NCBI RefSeq assembly: GCF_001598215.1
Contig: NZ_BCXJ01000002.1
Coordinates: forward strand, 707,716 to 771,715
Source of the DNA: Shouchella clausii
Lineage (GTDB): Bacteria > Bacillota > Bacilli > Bacillales > Bacillaceae_D
Length of the DNA stretch: 64,000 nt
Direction of reading: 5' to 3'
Part shown: positions 8,572 through 17,236 of the stretch, in pieces
Position numbering within the stretch: position 1 is the stretch's first letter
Layout: each line of letters begins with the position of its first letter
Made by a program: the position numbers and the translations under genes
The notes under the pieces: generated by a model
The model's database searches: none
Told to the model about the DNA's origin: nothing
The model's input: only the letters and a program-made list of their open reading frames with translations

Positions 8572-9273
8572 CTACCACTCGATCCTTGTAAAGTGCCGCA
8601 CTCCAGCCAGCAAGAACAACACCCCTGTAACAACGCCTGCCACAACCCATTGCTTGTGATCCGGAATTAACGGAGACGCTAGCGAGGGGTAAGCCCAGGG
8701 AAAAACGTGCATCATTTCCATATTGGATCTAGCAAGAAACAAACTCGATATCGATCCAGCAATTCCAAATCCGATCGAAATCGACTGGTTGGAAAAAGCA
8801 GTAGACAGCCAAACTTGAACAACGATAAAACCACCTGCTGCAAGTAGACAATAAAACGGTTGTTGGAACATAAAGTCCCATGGGATTGTCTCGTTCGAAG
8901 CCAGTTTCCACATCACCGCTGTCCCAGCAATAATCAGTAAAACTTCAAAAGCAACCAATAGGAAAACAACGATAAATTTAGCAATTAGGATGTTCCGCTT
9001 AACAGCGGGTAGGGCAATAAGCAGCTTCCAGCCTTTCGCCTCATGTTCAGTAGAAGCAGTTACGCTTGCGAGAATAGTGATGCTAAGCATTAAGGTTATC
9101 GATAGAAAAAAGTACTGGACGGCAAATATGGAAAATACGCCTCCGACTCCTTCCCGATAATTGAAGTACCAAAGACCACCGACCATCGTAAGAAGGAAAA
9201 GAGCAGCTAAAGCCGGAAATAAGAGGCAAAATCTTCTCAGTTTCAGCCATTCTACTTGTATTAGTTTCATCAT
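8572..9273 (-). CDS. Lantibiotic-immunity type ABC transporter permease (LanE/MutE-like)
   Basis: 233 residues with six membrane helices. It begins MKLIQVEWLKLRRFCLLFPA, the typical start of EpiE/MutE proteins, and has the cytoplasmic loop motif STEHEAKGWKLLIALPAVKR near residue 75, parallel to the YEHRSGGWKQL loop of the next gene. The two permeases form a heterodimer with the ATPase encoded upstream; the start overlaps the ATPase stop by four bases. The ATG at 9270 is preceded by a second Met codon, so the true start could be one codon later. Confidence 0.8.
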   Translation of the reverse strand: MMKLIQVEWLKLRRFCLLFPALAALFLLTMVGGLWYFNYREGVGGVFSIFAVQYFFLSITLMLSITILASVTASTEHEAKGWKLLIALPAVKRNILIAKFIVVFLLVAFEVLLIIAGTAVMWKLASNETIPWDFMFQQPFYCLLAAGGFIVVQVWLSTAFSNQSISIGFGIAGSISSLFLARSNMEMMHVFPWAYPSLASPLIPDHKQWVVAGVVTGVLFLLAGVRHFTRIEW

Positions 9274-10001
9274 AGGCTTCTCCCTTGCCCTGTCATCTCT
9301 AAGAAAATTTGTTCCAATGACAATTCGCCGCCTTTTTCCTGCAGTGAAGCCAAGGTGCCTTGATAGATTAATTGGCCCTCATGAATAACCCCCACATGTT
9401 CAGCTATTTGCTCGATTTCATAGAGAAGATGGCTAGATAGAAGGACCGTCATCCCCAATTTTTCTGGAATACTTTTGATAAATGAACGAATTTCCTGAAT
9501 GCCGGAAGGATCAAGCCCATTCGTAGGCTCATCTAATATGAGTAACTTCGGACGATGGACAATCGCCATCGCGATTCCCAATCTTTGCTTCATCCCTAAA
9601 GAATAATGCTTTACCTTCTTGTCAGCTTGATTTTCTAAATGGACTAATTCTAACGTCTCTATAATCTGCGCTTCCGGAACATCCAATAACTTGGCGACAA
9701 TTCTCATATTCTGGTATCCCGATAAATGCCCATAGTAAGAAGGTGTTTCAATTAAAGCACCTACCTGGCGCAAGATCGAAATGCGTTCCTGCGGAAAATG
9801 CTTGCCGAACACGCGGATCATGCCGCGATCAGGCTTGATCAGCCCGAGAATCATCTTCATCGTCGTTGATTTCCCTGCTCCGTTCGCCCCTAGAAAACCA
9901 TAAATCGAACATCGGGGCACCTTTAAACTCACACCGTCTACCGCGGCGTGAGCTCCATATGTTTTTGTCAATTCCGTTGTTTCCAGCACATACTCTTCCA
10001 T
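9270..10001 (-). CDS. Lantibiotic/bacitracin-type ABC transporter ATP-binding protein (LanF/BcrA-like)
   Basis: 243 residues. Walker A GANGAGKST is at 38-46, the signature YSLGMKQR at 133-140, Walker B LLILDEPTNGLDP from 153, and LSSHLLYEIEQIAEHVG is the H-loop. The Q-loop position carries glutamate (GALIETPSYY, E85) instead of glutamine. This E-loop is known in LanF and BcrA proteins and separates them from ordinary exporters. The protein is expected to power two different permeases encoded just downstream. Confidence 0.88.
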   Translation of the reverse strand: MEEYVLETTELTKTYGAHAAVDGVSLKVPRCSIYGFLGANGAGKSTTMKMILGLIKPDRGMIRVFGKHFPQERISILRQVGALIETPSYYGHLSGYQNMRIVAKLLDVPEAQIIETLELVHLENQADKKVKHYSLGMKQRLGIAMAIVHRPKLLILDEPTNGLDPSGIQEIRSFIKSIPEKLGMTVLLSSHLLYEIEQIAEHVGVIHEGQLIYQGTLASLQEKGGELSLEQIFLEMTGQGRSL

Positions 10002-10074
10002 TTTTCTTCACCTCTTGCTATTGTTTGCTTCTCTTCTACAATAGCGGTGGAAAGTAAACGGAAAGTAAACGATT

Positions 10075-11160
10075 TTATTCATTGAGAGGGAGTGTGATCG
10101 TCATCAAAGTACCCTGATTGGGAGAGCTTTGTACGTCAATCTGCCCTTGATGCTCTTCAACTAACGCTTTCACAACAGCCAGGCCAATCCCTTCGCCGCC
10201 TGTAGCCTTCGTCTCGCCACGAACTCGATAATCAAAGACGTTTTGCAGGATGTGGGCAGGCATGCCCACACCGTTATCTGCTACGGTTATGTATAAGTGA
10301 TCTTTGGCTTCTAAGCGAACCATAATCTTCGTATCTGGCGGATTATGAAGGACGGCATTAATAAGTAGATTCTGCATAACCCGCTTCAATAGCCTTGGAT
10401 CAAAATAGTATTCATAGGCGTCAATGCTTGTTTCAAAGGTAAAATGATCACGCGCTGCTTTTGGGTTGTTGGCTGCGTCTAAAATTACTTCTCGTAGAAA
10501 CGAGACAAGATCGCTCCTTGTCTTGAGGACAACCGGCTGAGTCTGTTGGATTTGGAACGTATGAACCAGGCCTTCAATCTCGTCCGTTTTTTGCTTAATC
10601 AGATGCATAGCCTGATTCCGTTCGTCCTCGGTCAGCGAAATGTCTTGGCTGGTCATGAGATCGAGATATCCTTTTATATACGAAAAGGGCGTTTTGAGAT
10701 CGTGGGATATGCCGGACAACCACTGCTCCCTGTTCTCGTTTTCTCTCACAATTTCCCTGCGGTTTCGCTCCAGTGAAGTGGACAACTCCTGTAGACGAAA
10801 GAGGATATCCTTAAAAGGACGATAATACCATTTAATCTTGTTGTGCTTATTCCAGAGAAAGGCAAATTGTTCGGTGTAATGATGGCGGTTGTACTTCTCT
10901 TCCGATAATCCCTTAAGCCAACCAATAACCGCTAATAACGGTTTGCCGACGATTGTCCCTATCGTATAGCTGTAGCAACCAATGACGAATAGGAGTACTA
11001 GCGCTTGATAGACTTTTATATTGACGTGCCTTAAAGCAGGCACAATTTCCATGGAAAGAATGACAACGACAACAATTAACACAAAGCTGATAGAGATGAT
11101 GACTGCCGACGCTATTAAAAAGAACAACACTAAAAGCATGGTTCGCTGAATCAACGTCAT
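10075..11160 (-). CDS. Sensor histidine kinase, intramembrane-sensing type
   Basis: 361 residues. Two membrane helices (about 7-36 and 52-72) are joined by a loop of only some 15 residues, so no real outer sensor domain exists and the signal is likely sensed in the membrane or relayed by the adjacent transporter. The H-box SGISHDLKTPFSYIKGY has H153; then come the N-box QNLLINAVLHNP, G1 DNGVGMP and G2 GGEGIGLAVV. It overlaps the response regulator by four bases. Kinases of this kind in Firmicutes answer to cell-wall antibiotics and control the adjoining ABC genes. Confidence 0.92.
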   Translation of the reverse strand: MTLIQRTMLLVLFFLIASAVIISISFVLIVVVVILSMEIVPALRHVNIKVYQALVLLFVIGCYSYTIGTIVGKPLLAVIGWLKGLSEEKYNRHHYTEQFAFLWNKHNKIKWYYRPFKDILFRLQELSTSLERNRREIVRENENREQWLSGISHDLKTPFSYIKGYLDLMTSQDISLTEDERNQAMHLIKQKTDEIEGLVHTFQIQQTQPVVLKTRSDLVSFLREVILDAANNPKAARDHFTFETSIDAYEYYFDPRLLKRVMQNLLINAVLHNPPDTKIMVRLEAKDHLYITVADNGVGMPAHILQNVFDYRVRGETKATGGEGIGLAVVKALVEEHQGQIDVQSSPNQGTLMTITLPLNE

Positions 11161-11867
11161 CGGGTTTTCCCTTCTCCTCTCACCAATTTATACCCAAGAC
11201 CTTTGACATTTACCAGATATCGGGGATTTTTCGGATCGGGCTCAATTTTTTTACGCAGTCTGGAAATGTGAATAACGACCGTTTTCTCGTCTCCTCCTTG
11301 GTAAGGTTTCCAGACTTTTTCATAGAGCTCGCTTGCCGTAAAAATCAAGTTGGCATGCTCACACAAGAAGGTTAGCAATAAAAACTCCATCGGCGCGCAA
11401 GGTATTTCCATTCCTTCGACAAACACCTGTCCGCTTTTTTTGTTCACGGAAAAATAACCGAAATCATACACTGGCCGGAACTGAATATGCCGCATTCTCT
11501 TTAAATGGACTTGAACGCGAGCAGCTACTTCCGTCGGATTAAACGGCTTAGTAATGTAATCGTCCGCTCCAAGCTCAAAGCCTTTAATCTTGTCAATGTC
11601 TTGATTTTTGGCTGTTAAAAACAAGATAGGCGCTTCTGTTACCTCCCGCATCTGCTCGCATACGTTAAATCCATCCCCATCTGGCAGCATGATGTCTAGG
11701 ACGATTAAAGAGATATCCCGTTTAAGCAGGATCTCCATAGCCTGCTGCGCTGTCGTCGCTGTCAAAATCGTTTTGATCCCATATTTTCTTAAAGTAAAGG
11801 ACACCATATCCAAGAGTCCCTGTTCATCGTCAACAAGCAAAACCGCTCCATGTTCCACGGCTGTCAC
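11157..11867 (-). CDS. OmpR family response regulator
   Basis: 236 residues: receiver domain (DD at 13-14, phospho-acceptor D58 in LIVLDIMLPDGDGF, K107 in YITKPF) and a C-terminal winged helix ending in KTVVIHISRLRKKIEPDPKN and VKGLGYKLV. It is the partner of the overlapping kinase gene. It heads a run of five minus-strand genes (regulator, kinase, ATPase, two permeases) and likely activates the transporter genes; the 73-base gap between kinase and ATPase could hold a separate promoter. Confidence 0.93.
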   Translation of the reverse strand: MTAVEHGAVLLVDDEQGLLDMVSFTLRKYGIKTILTATTAQQAMEILLKRDISLIVLDIMLPDGDGFNVCEQMREVTEAPILFLTAKNQDIDKIKGFELGADDYITKPFNPTEVAARVQVHLKRMRHIQFRPVYDFGYFSVNKKSGQVFVEGMEIPCAPMEFLLLTFLCEHANLIFTASELYEKVWKPYQGGDEKTVVIHISRLRKKIEPDPKNPRYLVNVKGLGYKLVRGEGKTR

Positions 11868-11939
11868 TCCTGTTCGGCTATCTTGATCATTGTAAAAGAA
11901 TAGTTGCCCAGATTATACCATAGTGAAAATAAATGAGGC

Positions 11940-11997
11940 GGTTGCTCTATGGGAAGCAAACAAGACTAGAGCAACCTTTCAGTAACTCTAGTCTTGT
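11940..11997. repeat. Two overlapping, mutually exclusive hairpins
   Basis: Stem A pairs ACAAGACTAGAG (11960-11971) with CTCTAGTCTTGT (11986-11997), 12 bp perfect. Stem B pairs GGTTGCTCT (11940-11948) with AGAGCAACC (11968-11976), 9 bp perfect. They share bases 11968-11971, so only one can form at a time. On the minus strand stem A is made first and then followed by TTTGCTT, like a terminator for the hydrolase gene ending at 12029. The spacer lies between that gene and the response-regulator gene. Confidence 0.6.
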
Positions 11998-12028
11998 ATG
12001 ATTGAAAAAGTTATGGCCTTTTATGGTT

Positions 12029-14137
12029 TTATTGATTTTGAGATGCCTCCTTTTTCTCACCACGGACAAAATCAATATCTCCCAAAACTTGTGGACGGAA
12101 CAACTTCCACGAAAATGGTGTATTTCCTAAGTGCATGAGTGGCTGCTCCACATAATGAGATGAAGTCACTTCAATAAGATCATCCCAGTGCTTTATAGCA
12201 TGTGGTGATTCTAACCACTGTAATGCCTTTTGACGTTCAGATTCATCTCCGGTTTCTAAGTACATTTGATAACAAACTCCAGCACGTAGTTTATCAGCAA
12301 AATACAATCCTAAGTAAGCCCAAGCCTTAATGTCCGCTTTTTCACAGCACAGAACAGGTGAATCATGATCCGCAATCGATGCAAGTAATTCAAGACTATG
12401 CTGTGAATCCTTCTCCAACGTCTCAGCTAGTTGAATCGGAGTCACCCATCCTTCAGTCGATTCTTGATTCATTTTGCGATTTACATAATCACGAATAGAT
12501 AGGTATGTTGATTCGATTGGCTTTGTATTTAATAGATCTTCAAGCGAAATAAATGCTTTGCCTGAGATATATCCGGAAGTATCCGTCGAGAGAAACCCTT
12601 CAGCATATAAAGTAAAATCCCATAAGGTTAAAAAAGAGGATGCAAGTGCCAATGGCATTTTACTAACAGCTGAATATGCTTCAAGCAGCGGACGTCCATT
12701 CGATTGACCATATCGGCGTCCCAGCTCCTGTGCGAACACTTCATCAGGTGTTGAAGGATCAAATAATAACCTTCCCCATAACATGTAATATAGCCAATGT
12801 TTTTCGAACGCATAAGACCATTGGAAATGATCACTTTCCCGTGAGTGAGAATAATCATAGGCAGGAATGAAACACTCCGATCCGATAAAATATCCTCCTA
12901 CATAATCATGACCATTTTCCTTAATATGTTCTCTGATGAAGTCTGGCTGCGCCCAGCGTAAAGTGAAAAAATCCTCATTGCGAGCCATCCATGCAACTTT
13001 GTAATTTTTCGGATCTGGATTCCAATATTCCGTTAATTTATCACTTCGACCTCCGTGCGTGATTCGTAGCTTTGGAGTTGAATAGGCATGTGACCAATTA
13101 AACTTTAATTCCAACCAAACTGGTTCTGGCAGAAAATCATTTTTTTCAATGGCCTCTCTTGTAATAGATGGATCAATAGTAAAAGGAGCACGATAAATAT
13201 ACTTAACAGGCCTGTTGGCATCTTTCATACCTTGATAGTAAACGTCCTCAATCCATTTCTGACGCTCTTTCGGAGACAGGCCATTCATTCTTTCGCCTAA
13301 GGACGTGCTCAAGCCAGTAAGATCTGGATACTCATTGATCAGTTGTGTCACACATTCACGATTGTATTGTTTGATCGGATCCGTCGAATATCCATCTCCA
13401 TGATGATAAAACTCCTCATCACTAATCGAATTCGGATCGTAGTGTTCACGGAACGATTCAGAGACAAATATGTTCCAAGTCACTAAGTACGTTTCAATTC
13501 CACGATCTTTTGCCATTTGGAATAACGATGTCCAAAAATGCTTCCAATCTGCTAGCTCTTCATCTGTATAAGGGGTCGCTTTTGGAAAGTTTTTAGGTTT
13601 AATCATATATGGAAATGGGTGCATGCTCCATAAAGTCAGTACGTTAAAGCGATTTTCAGCCATCATATCTAAATATGATCTCCAAAACGTAAGGTCGCGC
13701 ACCGTTTCTTTTTGTATGTCAAAAGAGTGATTTTTCCTATAAGACGACCACGGAAGATTAAATTTCAACGCACGAAATGAAAATCTTGGGTTCATGGTAC
13801 ATTCACATATATTTGAAAGGCCCCGATTTTGAAGTTGTTCACAAAGCTCAAAAATTCCATACATAGCGCCAGAGTCATCGCCGGATAGAATATAGAAAGT
13901 AGATTTCCCCTCAAGAACTGAATGTCGAATCTGAAAACCTTCTGAACTTAGTGAAGGTTCAACAGAAACTCCATTTCTAGTATGTCCTTTTCTGTTTTTC
14001 ACAATGATATTATGAGTGTCTACATCTTGTTTTAAGGCAACAGTCCATATTTGATCCAATTCGGTTAACGTTTTTTTAAGTTTACTGATTGCAAATTGTA
14101 TCTTTGGTGATTGCTCCGGGTAAACAAGTGTGATCAT
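12029..14137 (-). CDS. Putative glycoside hydrolase with GH20/GH67-like N-terminal domain
   Basis: 702 residues, soluble, no signal peptide. The first ~120 residues resemble the small zincin-like domain found before GH20, GH67 and GH84 barrels (YILSGDDSGAMYGIFELCEQ near 82-101 fits the usual A..G..YG...L pattern). A probable TIM barrel follows, with FRALKFNLPW, YLDMMAENRFNVLTLW and GIETYLVTWNIFVSE segments typical of alpha-glucuronidase-like barrels. Acidic candidates are E in SLGERMNG and in IGSECFIPAYDY. I do not recognise an exact family or substrate; cytoplasmic location suggests it cuts an imported oligosaccharide. It diverges from an AraC regulator and a cre box lies between them. AGGAGGG precedes the ATG. 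Confidence 0.65.
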   Translation of the reverse strand: MITLVYPEQSPKIQFAISKLKKTLTELDQIWTVALKQDVDTHNIIVKNRKGHTRNGVSVEPSLSSEGFQIRHSVLEGKSTFYILSGDDSGAMYGIFELCEQLQNRGLSNICECTMNPRFSFRALKFNLPWSSYRKNHSFDIQKETVRDLTFWRSYLDMMAENRFNVLTLWSMHPFPYMIKPKNFPKATPYTDEELADWKHFWTSLFQMAKDRGIETYLVTWNIFVSESFREHYDPNSISDEEFYHHGDGYSTDPIKQYNRECVTQLINEYPDLTGLSTSLGERMNGLSPKERQKWIEDVYYQGMKDANRPVKYIYRAPFTIDPSITREAIEKNDFLPEPVWLELKFNWSHAYSTPKLRITHGGRSDKLTEYWNPDPKNYKVAWMARNEDFFTLRWAQPDFIREHIKENGHDYVGGYFIGSECFIPAYDYSHSRESDHFQWSYAFEKHWLYYMLWGRLLFDPSTPDEVFAQELGRRYGQSNGRPLLEAYSAVSKMPLALASSFLTLWDFTLYAEGFLSTDTSGYISGKAFISLEDLLNTKPIESTYLSIRDYVNRKMNQESTEGWVTPIQLAETLEKDSQHSLELLASIADHDSPVLCCEKADIKAWAYLGLYFADKLRAGVCYQMYLETGDESERQKALQWLESPHAIKHWDDLIEVTSSHYVEQPLMHLGNTPFSWKLFRPQVLGDIDFVRGEKKEASQNQ

Positions 14138-14334
14138 AAAGAAGTGACCCTCCTTACTTCTGATTTTAGTAGGTTCTTATTGCGTTTTGGTCCCTTTTGC
14201 GGAGTCCCACTTACAAGCGGCGTATCCTTGATAACAAGGCACTCGTTCCTATTGGATCGGTTAGTTCAAGAAACCACTGTTCTTCGATTCCGTGCCCACT
14301 ATCGAACTTAAAAGGACTAATACTCCCATTCATG

Positions 14335-14348
14335 TGAAAGCGTTTGCA
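14335..14348. promoter_or_regulatory. CcpA catabolite-repression element (cre)
   Basis: TGAAAGCGTTTGCA matches the cre consensus TGWAANCGNTNWCA. It lies in the 309-base divergent region between the hydrolase gene and the AraC regulator, so glucose repression of one or both genes is expected. I saw no other clear operator in this spacer. Confidence 0.7.
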
Positions 14349-14446
14349 AATCGCGGTGTATTAATAGTATTCTATTAACAAATGATAAGATATAATTATA
14401 TTTACTTTTTTAGCACATATTTTTCTAATAAAAAGAGGTGCCTTAA

Positions 14447-15664
14447 ATGGAATCAAATCCTACATATGAAGATTTTGAACAAATATGTAGCTTATTAAAT
14501 ACTGTAACTAAAATTGACATTAGACTTACGGATTCTACAGGGACCGTTTTGCAAAAATATGAAAGCCTAATGCTTCCTTCAGTCCCAGCAAATCCGGATA
14601 ATAAATACAGTTACATAACCGAGCGCCTCCATCACTGTTCCCCTCAGACATTCCAACATCATGTGGACTCAACCGGCATCGAGTATGTTTCGGCAGGGAT
14701 TTGGAAGCAAGACAAAATCCTAGGCTCCATCATCGTAGGTCCTTTCATCTCAACTGAAATAGAATTAACATTCCTTAACAAAGAGCTTTCCAATAACGCT
14801 CTGCCTCTCGGTAAACGTTCTCAAATAGAACATTTCTATAAGTCGCTTCCAGCTTTAACAAAAAAAGAATACAATGCGATCGGAACATTGCTAGTCAATC
14901 TATTGTTACGCGAACATACTCCTGCGCAAGAAATCCGTTCAACGATGAAGAGGAACTCTATTAAAGATAATGTCTCCGTCCTTAAGATGGATCCTCGTAT
15001 TATAAGATTTAGGTACGATCAAGAAAAGAAAATAATGAACGCTATTGCGACAGGGAATAAAAAAAGAGTATTCGAACTTCTGGCTACGCTTTCGAATAAC
15101 GATTTGTCTTACCGATTCCCTGATAATCCGATTCGTGCAACCAAAAATATCACCTACGTTTTCACAACGCTATGCAGAATTGCGGCCGTGAATGGCGGGG
15201 TAGATCCTCTTCATGTTCATTCTCTCTCTGAGCGATTTGCTTTGTTGATAGAGCGATCATCAAACCTGTATCAACTTAGTTCGATTCGGAGATCGATGGT
15301 GGAGGTTTATTGCGATGCGGTAGTAGAAGCGTCAACCTTACATTATTCTCCCTTGATAAAAAAGACGATCAATTATATTCAATCGTATTTAGAAGAACCA
15401 CTGACTTTGAAACACGTCGCAGCCGTGGTTAAAACAAATCCAACCTATTTATCTAGAGTATTTAAGGAAGAGACGAACATGAACATGATGTATTACATAA
15501 ATCTTAAGCGTGTAGAAGAGGCAAAACTTTATCTTCAAGGAGATACTCCCATAACCGAGATTGCGTTTTCGGTTGGATTTAATGATGCGAACTATTTCAG
15601 CAGGGTTTTTAAACAGATCGTCTCGGTTACTCCTTTACAATATAGAAAGAAGTATTATCGTTAA
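14447..15664 (+). CDS. AraC family regulator with PocR-like sensor domain
   Basis: 405 residues. The N-terminal ~160 residues look like a PocR-type ligand domain (GIWKQDKILGSIIVGPFIST near 88-107). A central linker domain follows, and the C-terminal 100 residues hold two helix-turn-helix units: LTLKHVAAVVKTNPTYLSRV, then ITEIAFSVGFNDANYFSRVF with the family ending VTPLQYRKKYY. It resembles YesN-like regulators without a receiver domain. It is divergent from the GH-like gene and likely activates it in response to a sugar. AAAGAGGTG is upstream of the ATG. Confidence 0.87.
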   Translation: MESNPTYEDFEQICSLLNTVTKIDIRLTDSTGTVLQKYESLMLPSVPANPDNKYSYITERLHHCSPQTFQHHVDSTGIEYVSAGIWKQDKILGSIIVGPFISTEIELTFLNKELSNNALPLGKRSQIEHFYKSLPALTKKEYNAIGTLLVNLLLREHTPAQEIRSTMKRNSIKDNVSVLKMDPRIIRFRYDQEKKIMNAIATGNKKRVFELLATLSNNDLSYRFPDNPIRATKNITYVFTTLCRIAAVNGGVDPLHVHSLSERFALLIERSSNLYQLSSIRRSMVEVYCDAVVEASTLHYSPLIKKTINYIQSYLEEPLTLKHVAAVVKTNPTYLSRVFKEETNMNMMYYINLKRVEEAKLYLQGDTPITEIAFSVGFNDANYFSRVFKQIVSVTPLQYRKKYYR

Positions 15665-16156
15665 AAGCCTCCTATTTTTCGTTTAAGGAAGCCGCGGCGT
15701 GGAACAGGAATACCCATTAGAAGAGAACTTCGATCCCACGCGTCCGACGAAAGACATCTCATTCGCTAGCTCCCAGCAAGTGGCGTTCAAGACGACTGTT
15801 TTCAATCGCCAGCTCATTACTGAAATCAATGCCAAGGCGCTGATCTAGGTTATCGCCTTGGCAAGTTCAAAGCTTTGATCATCGGAAGTGACTTCCAGCT
15901 CGCCCCCGACTTCGATTCTGATGCCATCTAGTTCGGTGAGAAACCACTGATCCGCAGGGATTGTAGATCTCGCCACGGGGCTTTTTGGGCAGCAAGGGCA
16001 ACAAGGCACAATATCTCACGCAGCATTTGCCATTGTTAATTGTGCGGCTTTCTTATAGAGGTCGAACGTTGTCTTACCTACATCAGCCATCTTAAATGTT
16101 GATCTGCCCCACAATGAAACGGGAAGTCTCTTCTCTTTTCATGGCCATGGTTACGC
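15665..16156. other. 492-base region with eroded coding remnants
   Basis: No intact gene. On the minus strand an open stretch of about 37 codons (rc of about 15850-15965) reads ADQWFLTELDGIRIEVGG and ends EVTSDDQSFELAKAIT-stop, followed in another frame by FSNELAIENSRLERHLLG. Both look protein-like but are too short and interrupted to assign. Base composition appears richer in G+C than the AraC gene beside it, in line with a decayed acquired fragment. Confidence 0.35.
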
Positions 16157-17176
16157 CTACTCTTTCCTTTCTACTTGTGCTACACTCCCACGTATTTTTA
16201 TCTCATATGGAATGATCTCTTTCTCAAACCGATACGTTTGCTCTTCAATTTGCCTCAGCAGCATCATAGCCCCTTTTTTCCCGAGTTCTTTATAGGAATA
16301 GTGGACTCCTGTCAAGGCGGGTCTTGATGCTTTCGCAAGTGTTGTATCGTCTAAACCTAACACAGAGACTTGATCAGGAACTCGGATATTGTTTGCAATC
16401 AAGCAGTTAATCGCGCCAATCGCCATCCCGTCGTTAACCGCCACGATAGCTGTCACGTCTTTATTTTTCATCATTAATTGCTTGGTAATTTCATAGCCTG
16501 ATTCAATGCTGTAATCACCGTTGTAGATTTGTTTTTCCCCGATAGGCAGCCCTTTCGTTTCTAAAGCGTTCAGAAATCCTCTTAGACGTTCTTGGCTATT
16601 AGTGGAATCCTTTGGTCCACCAATAAAAGCAACGTGTTGGTGACCAAAGGCTATTAACTTCTCTGTAGCTTCTTTTGCAAACTGGAAATTATCGAAAGCA
16701 ACGTATGGAATTTTTTCTTTCTCCGTTTCTTGCAGTAAGACAATAACAGGGAATGGTAAGCGACTGATCAGTTCTTCGTGTTCTTTTTTAAACGTTCTCG
16801 TAAAAAATAAAATCCCTTCTACTCGCTTGGATTGAAAGATATGAAAGTTCTTTTTCTCACTTTCAAAGTCGCCATTCGTACAAGCGATCATAATGTTAAA
16901 ATTTCTCGCTTCTAGTTCTTCGCTAATCCCATAAATGCTATTCGGGATCCCTTCCCCAATAATACTGTGGGCAATGATGCCAACAAGACGTGTTCTTTTT
17001 TCAGCTAATTCTCGAGCAAGGATATTTGGACGGTAACCAGTTTCTTCAATAATTTTTTCGATCTTTTCACGGGTGCTTGGCTTTACTTTTTCGGGGTTGT
17101 TGATCACTCTTGACACCGTCGCAATGGAAACCCCTGCCTCCTTTGCAACTTCCGTAATGTTAATGTCTTTTCTCAT
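16157..17176 (-). CDS. scrR: LacI family repressor of the sucrose operon
   Basis: 339 residues. The N-terminal HTH reads INITEVAKEAGVSIATVSRV with the hinge helix TGYRPNILARELAEK, followed by a periplasmic-binding-protein-like sugar domain ending in SVLGLDDTTLAKASRPALTG. It lies 60 bases after the sucrose-6-phosphate hydrolase gene and completes the scrA-scrB-scrR operon. It should bind the two perfect palindromes upstream of scrA and release them on fructose or a phosphorylated sugar. GGGAGAACG is found before the ATG. Confidence 0.88.
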   Translation of the reverse strand: MRKDINITEVAKEAGVSIATVSRVINNPEKVKPSTREKIEKIIEETGYRPNILARELAEKRTRLVGIIAHSIIGEGIPNSIYGISEELEARNFNIMIACTNGDFESEKKNFHIFQSKRVEGILFFTRTFKKEHEELISRLPFPVIVLLQETEKEKIPYVAFDNFQFAKEATEKLIAFGHQHVAFIGGPKDSTNSQERLRGFLNALETKGLPIGEKQIYNGDYSIESGYEITKQLMMKNKDVTAIVAVNDGMAIGAINCLIANNIRVPDQVSVLGLDDTTLAKASRPALTGVHYSYKELGKKGAMMLLRQIEEQTYRFEKEIIPYEIKIRGSVAQVERKE

Positions 17177-17236
17177 TTTAACGTTCTCCCAGAATACATG
17201 CTATGGAAGTATTATAACTTACTTTTTAAAGCGATG

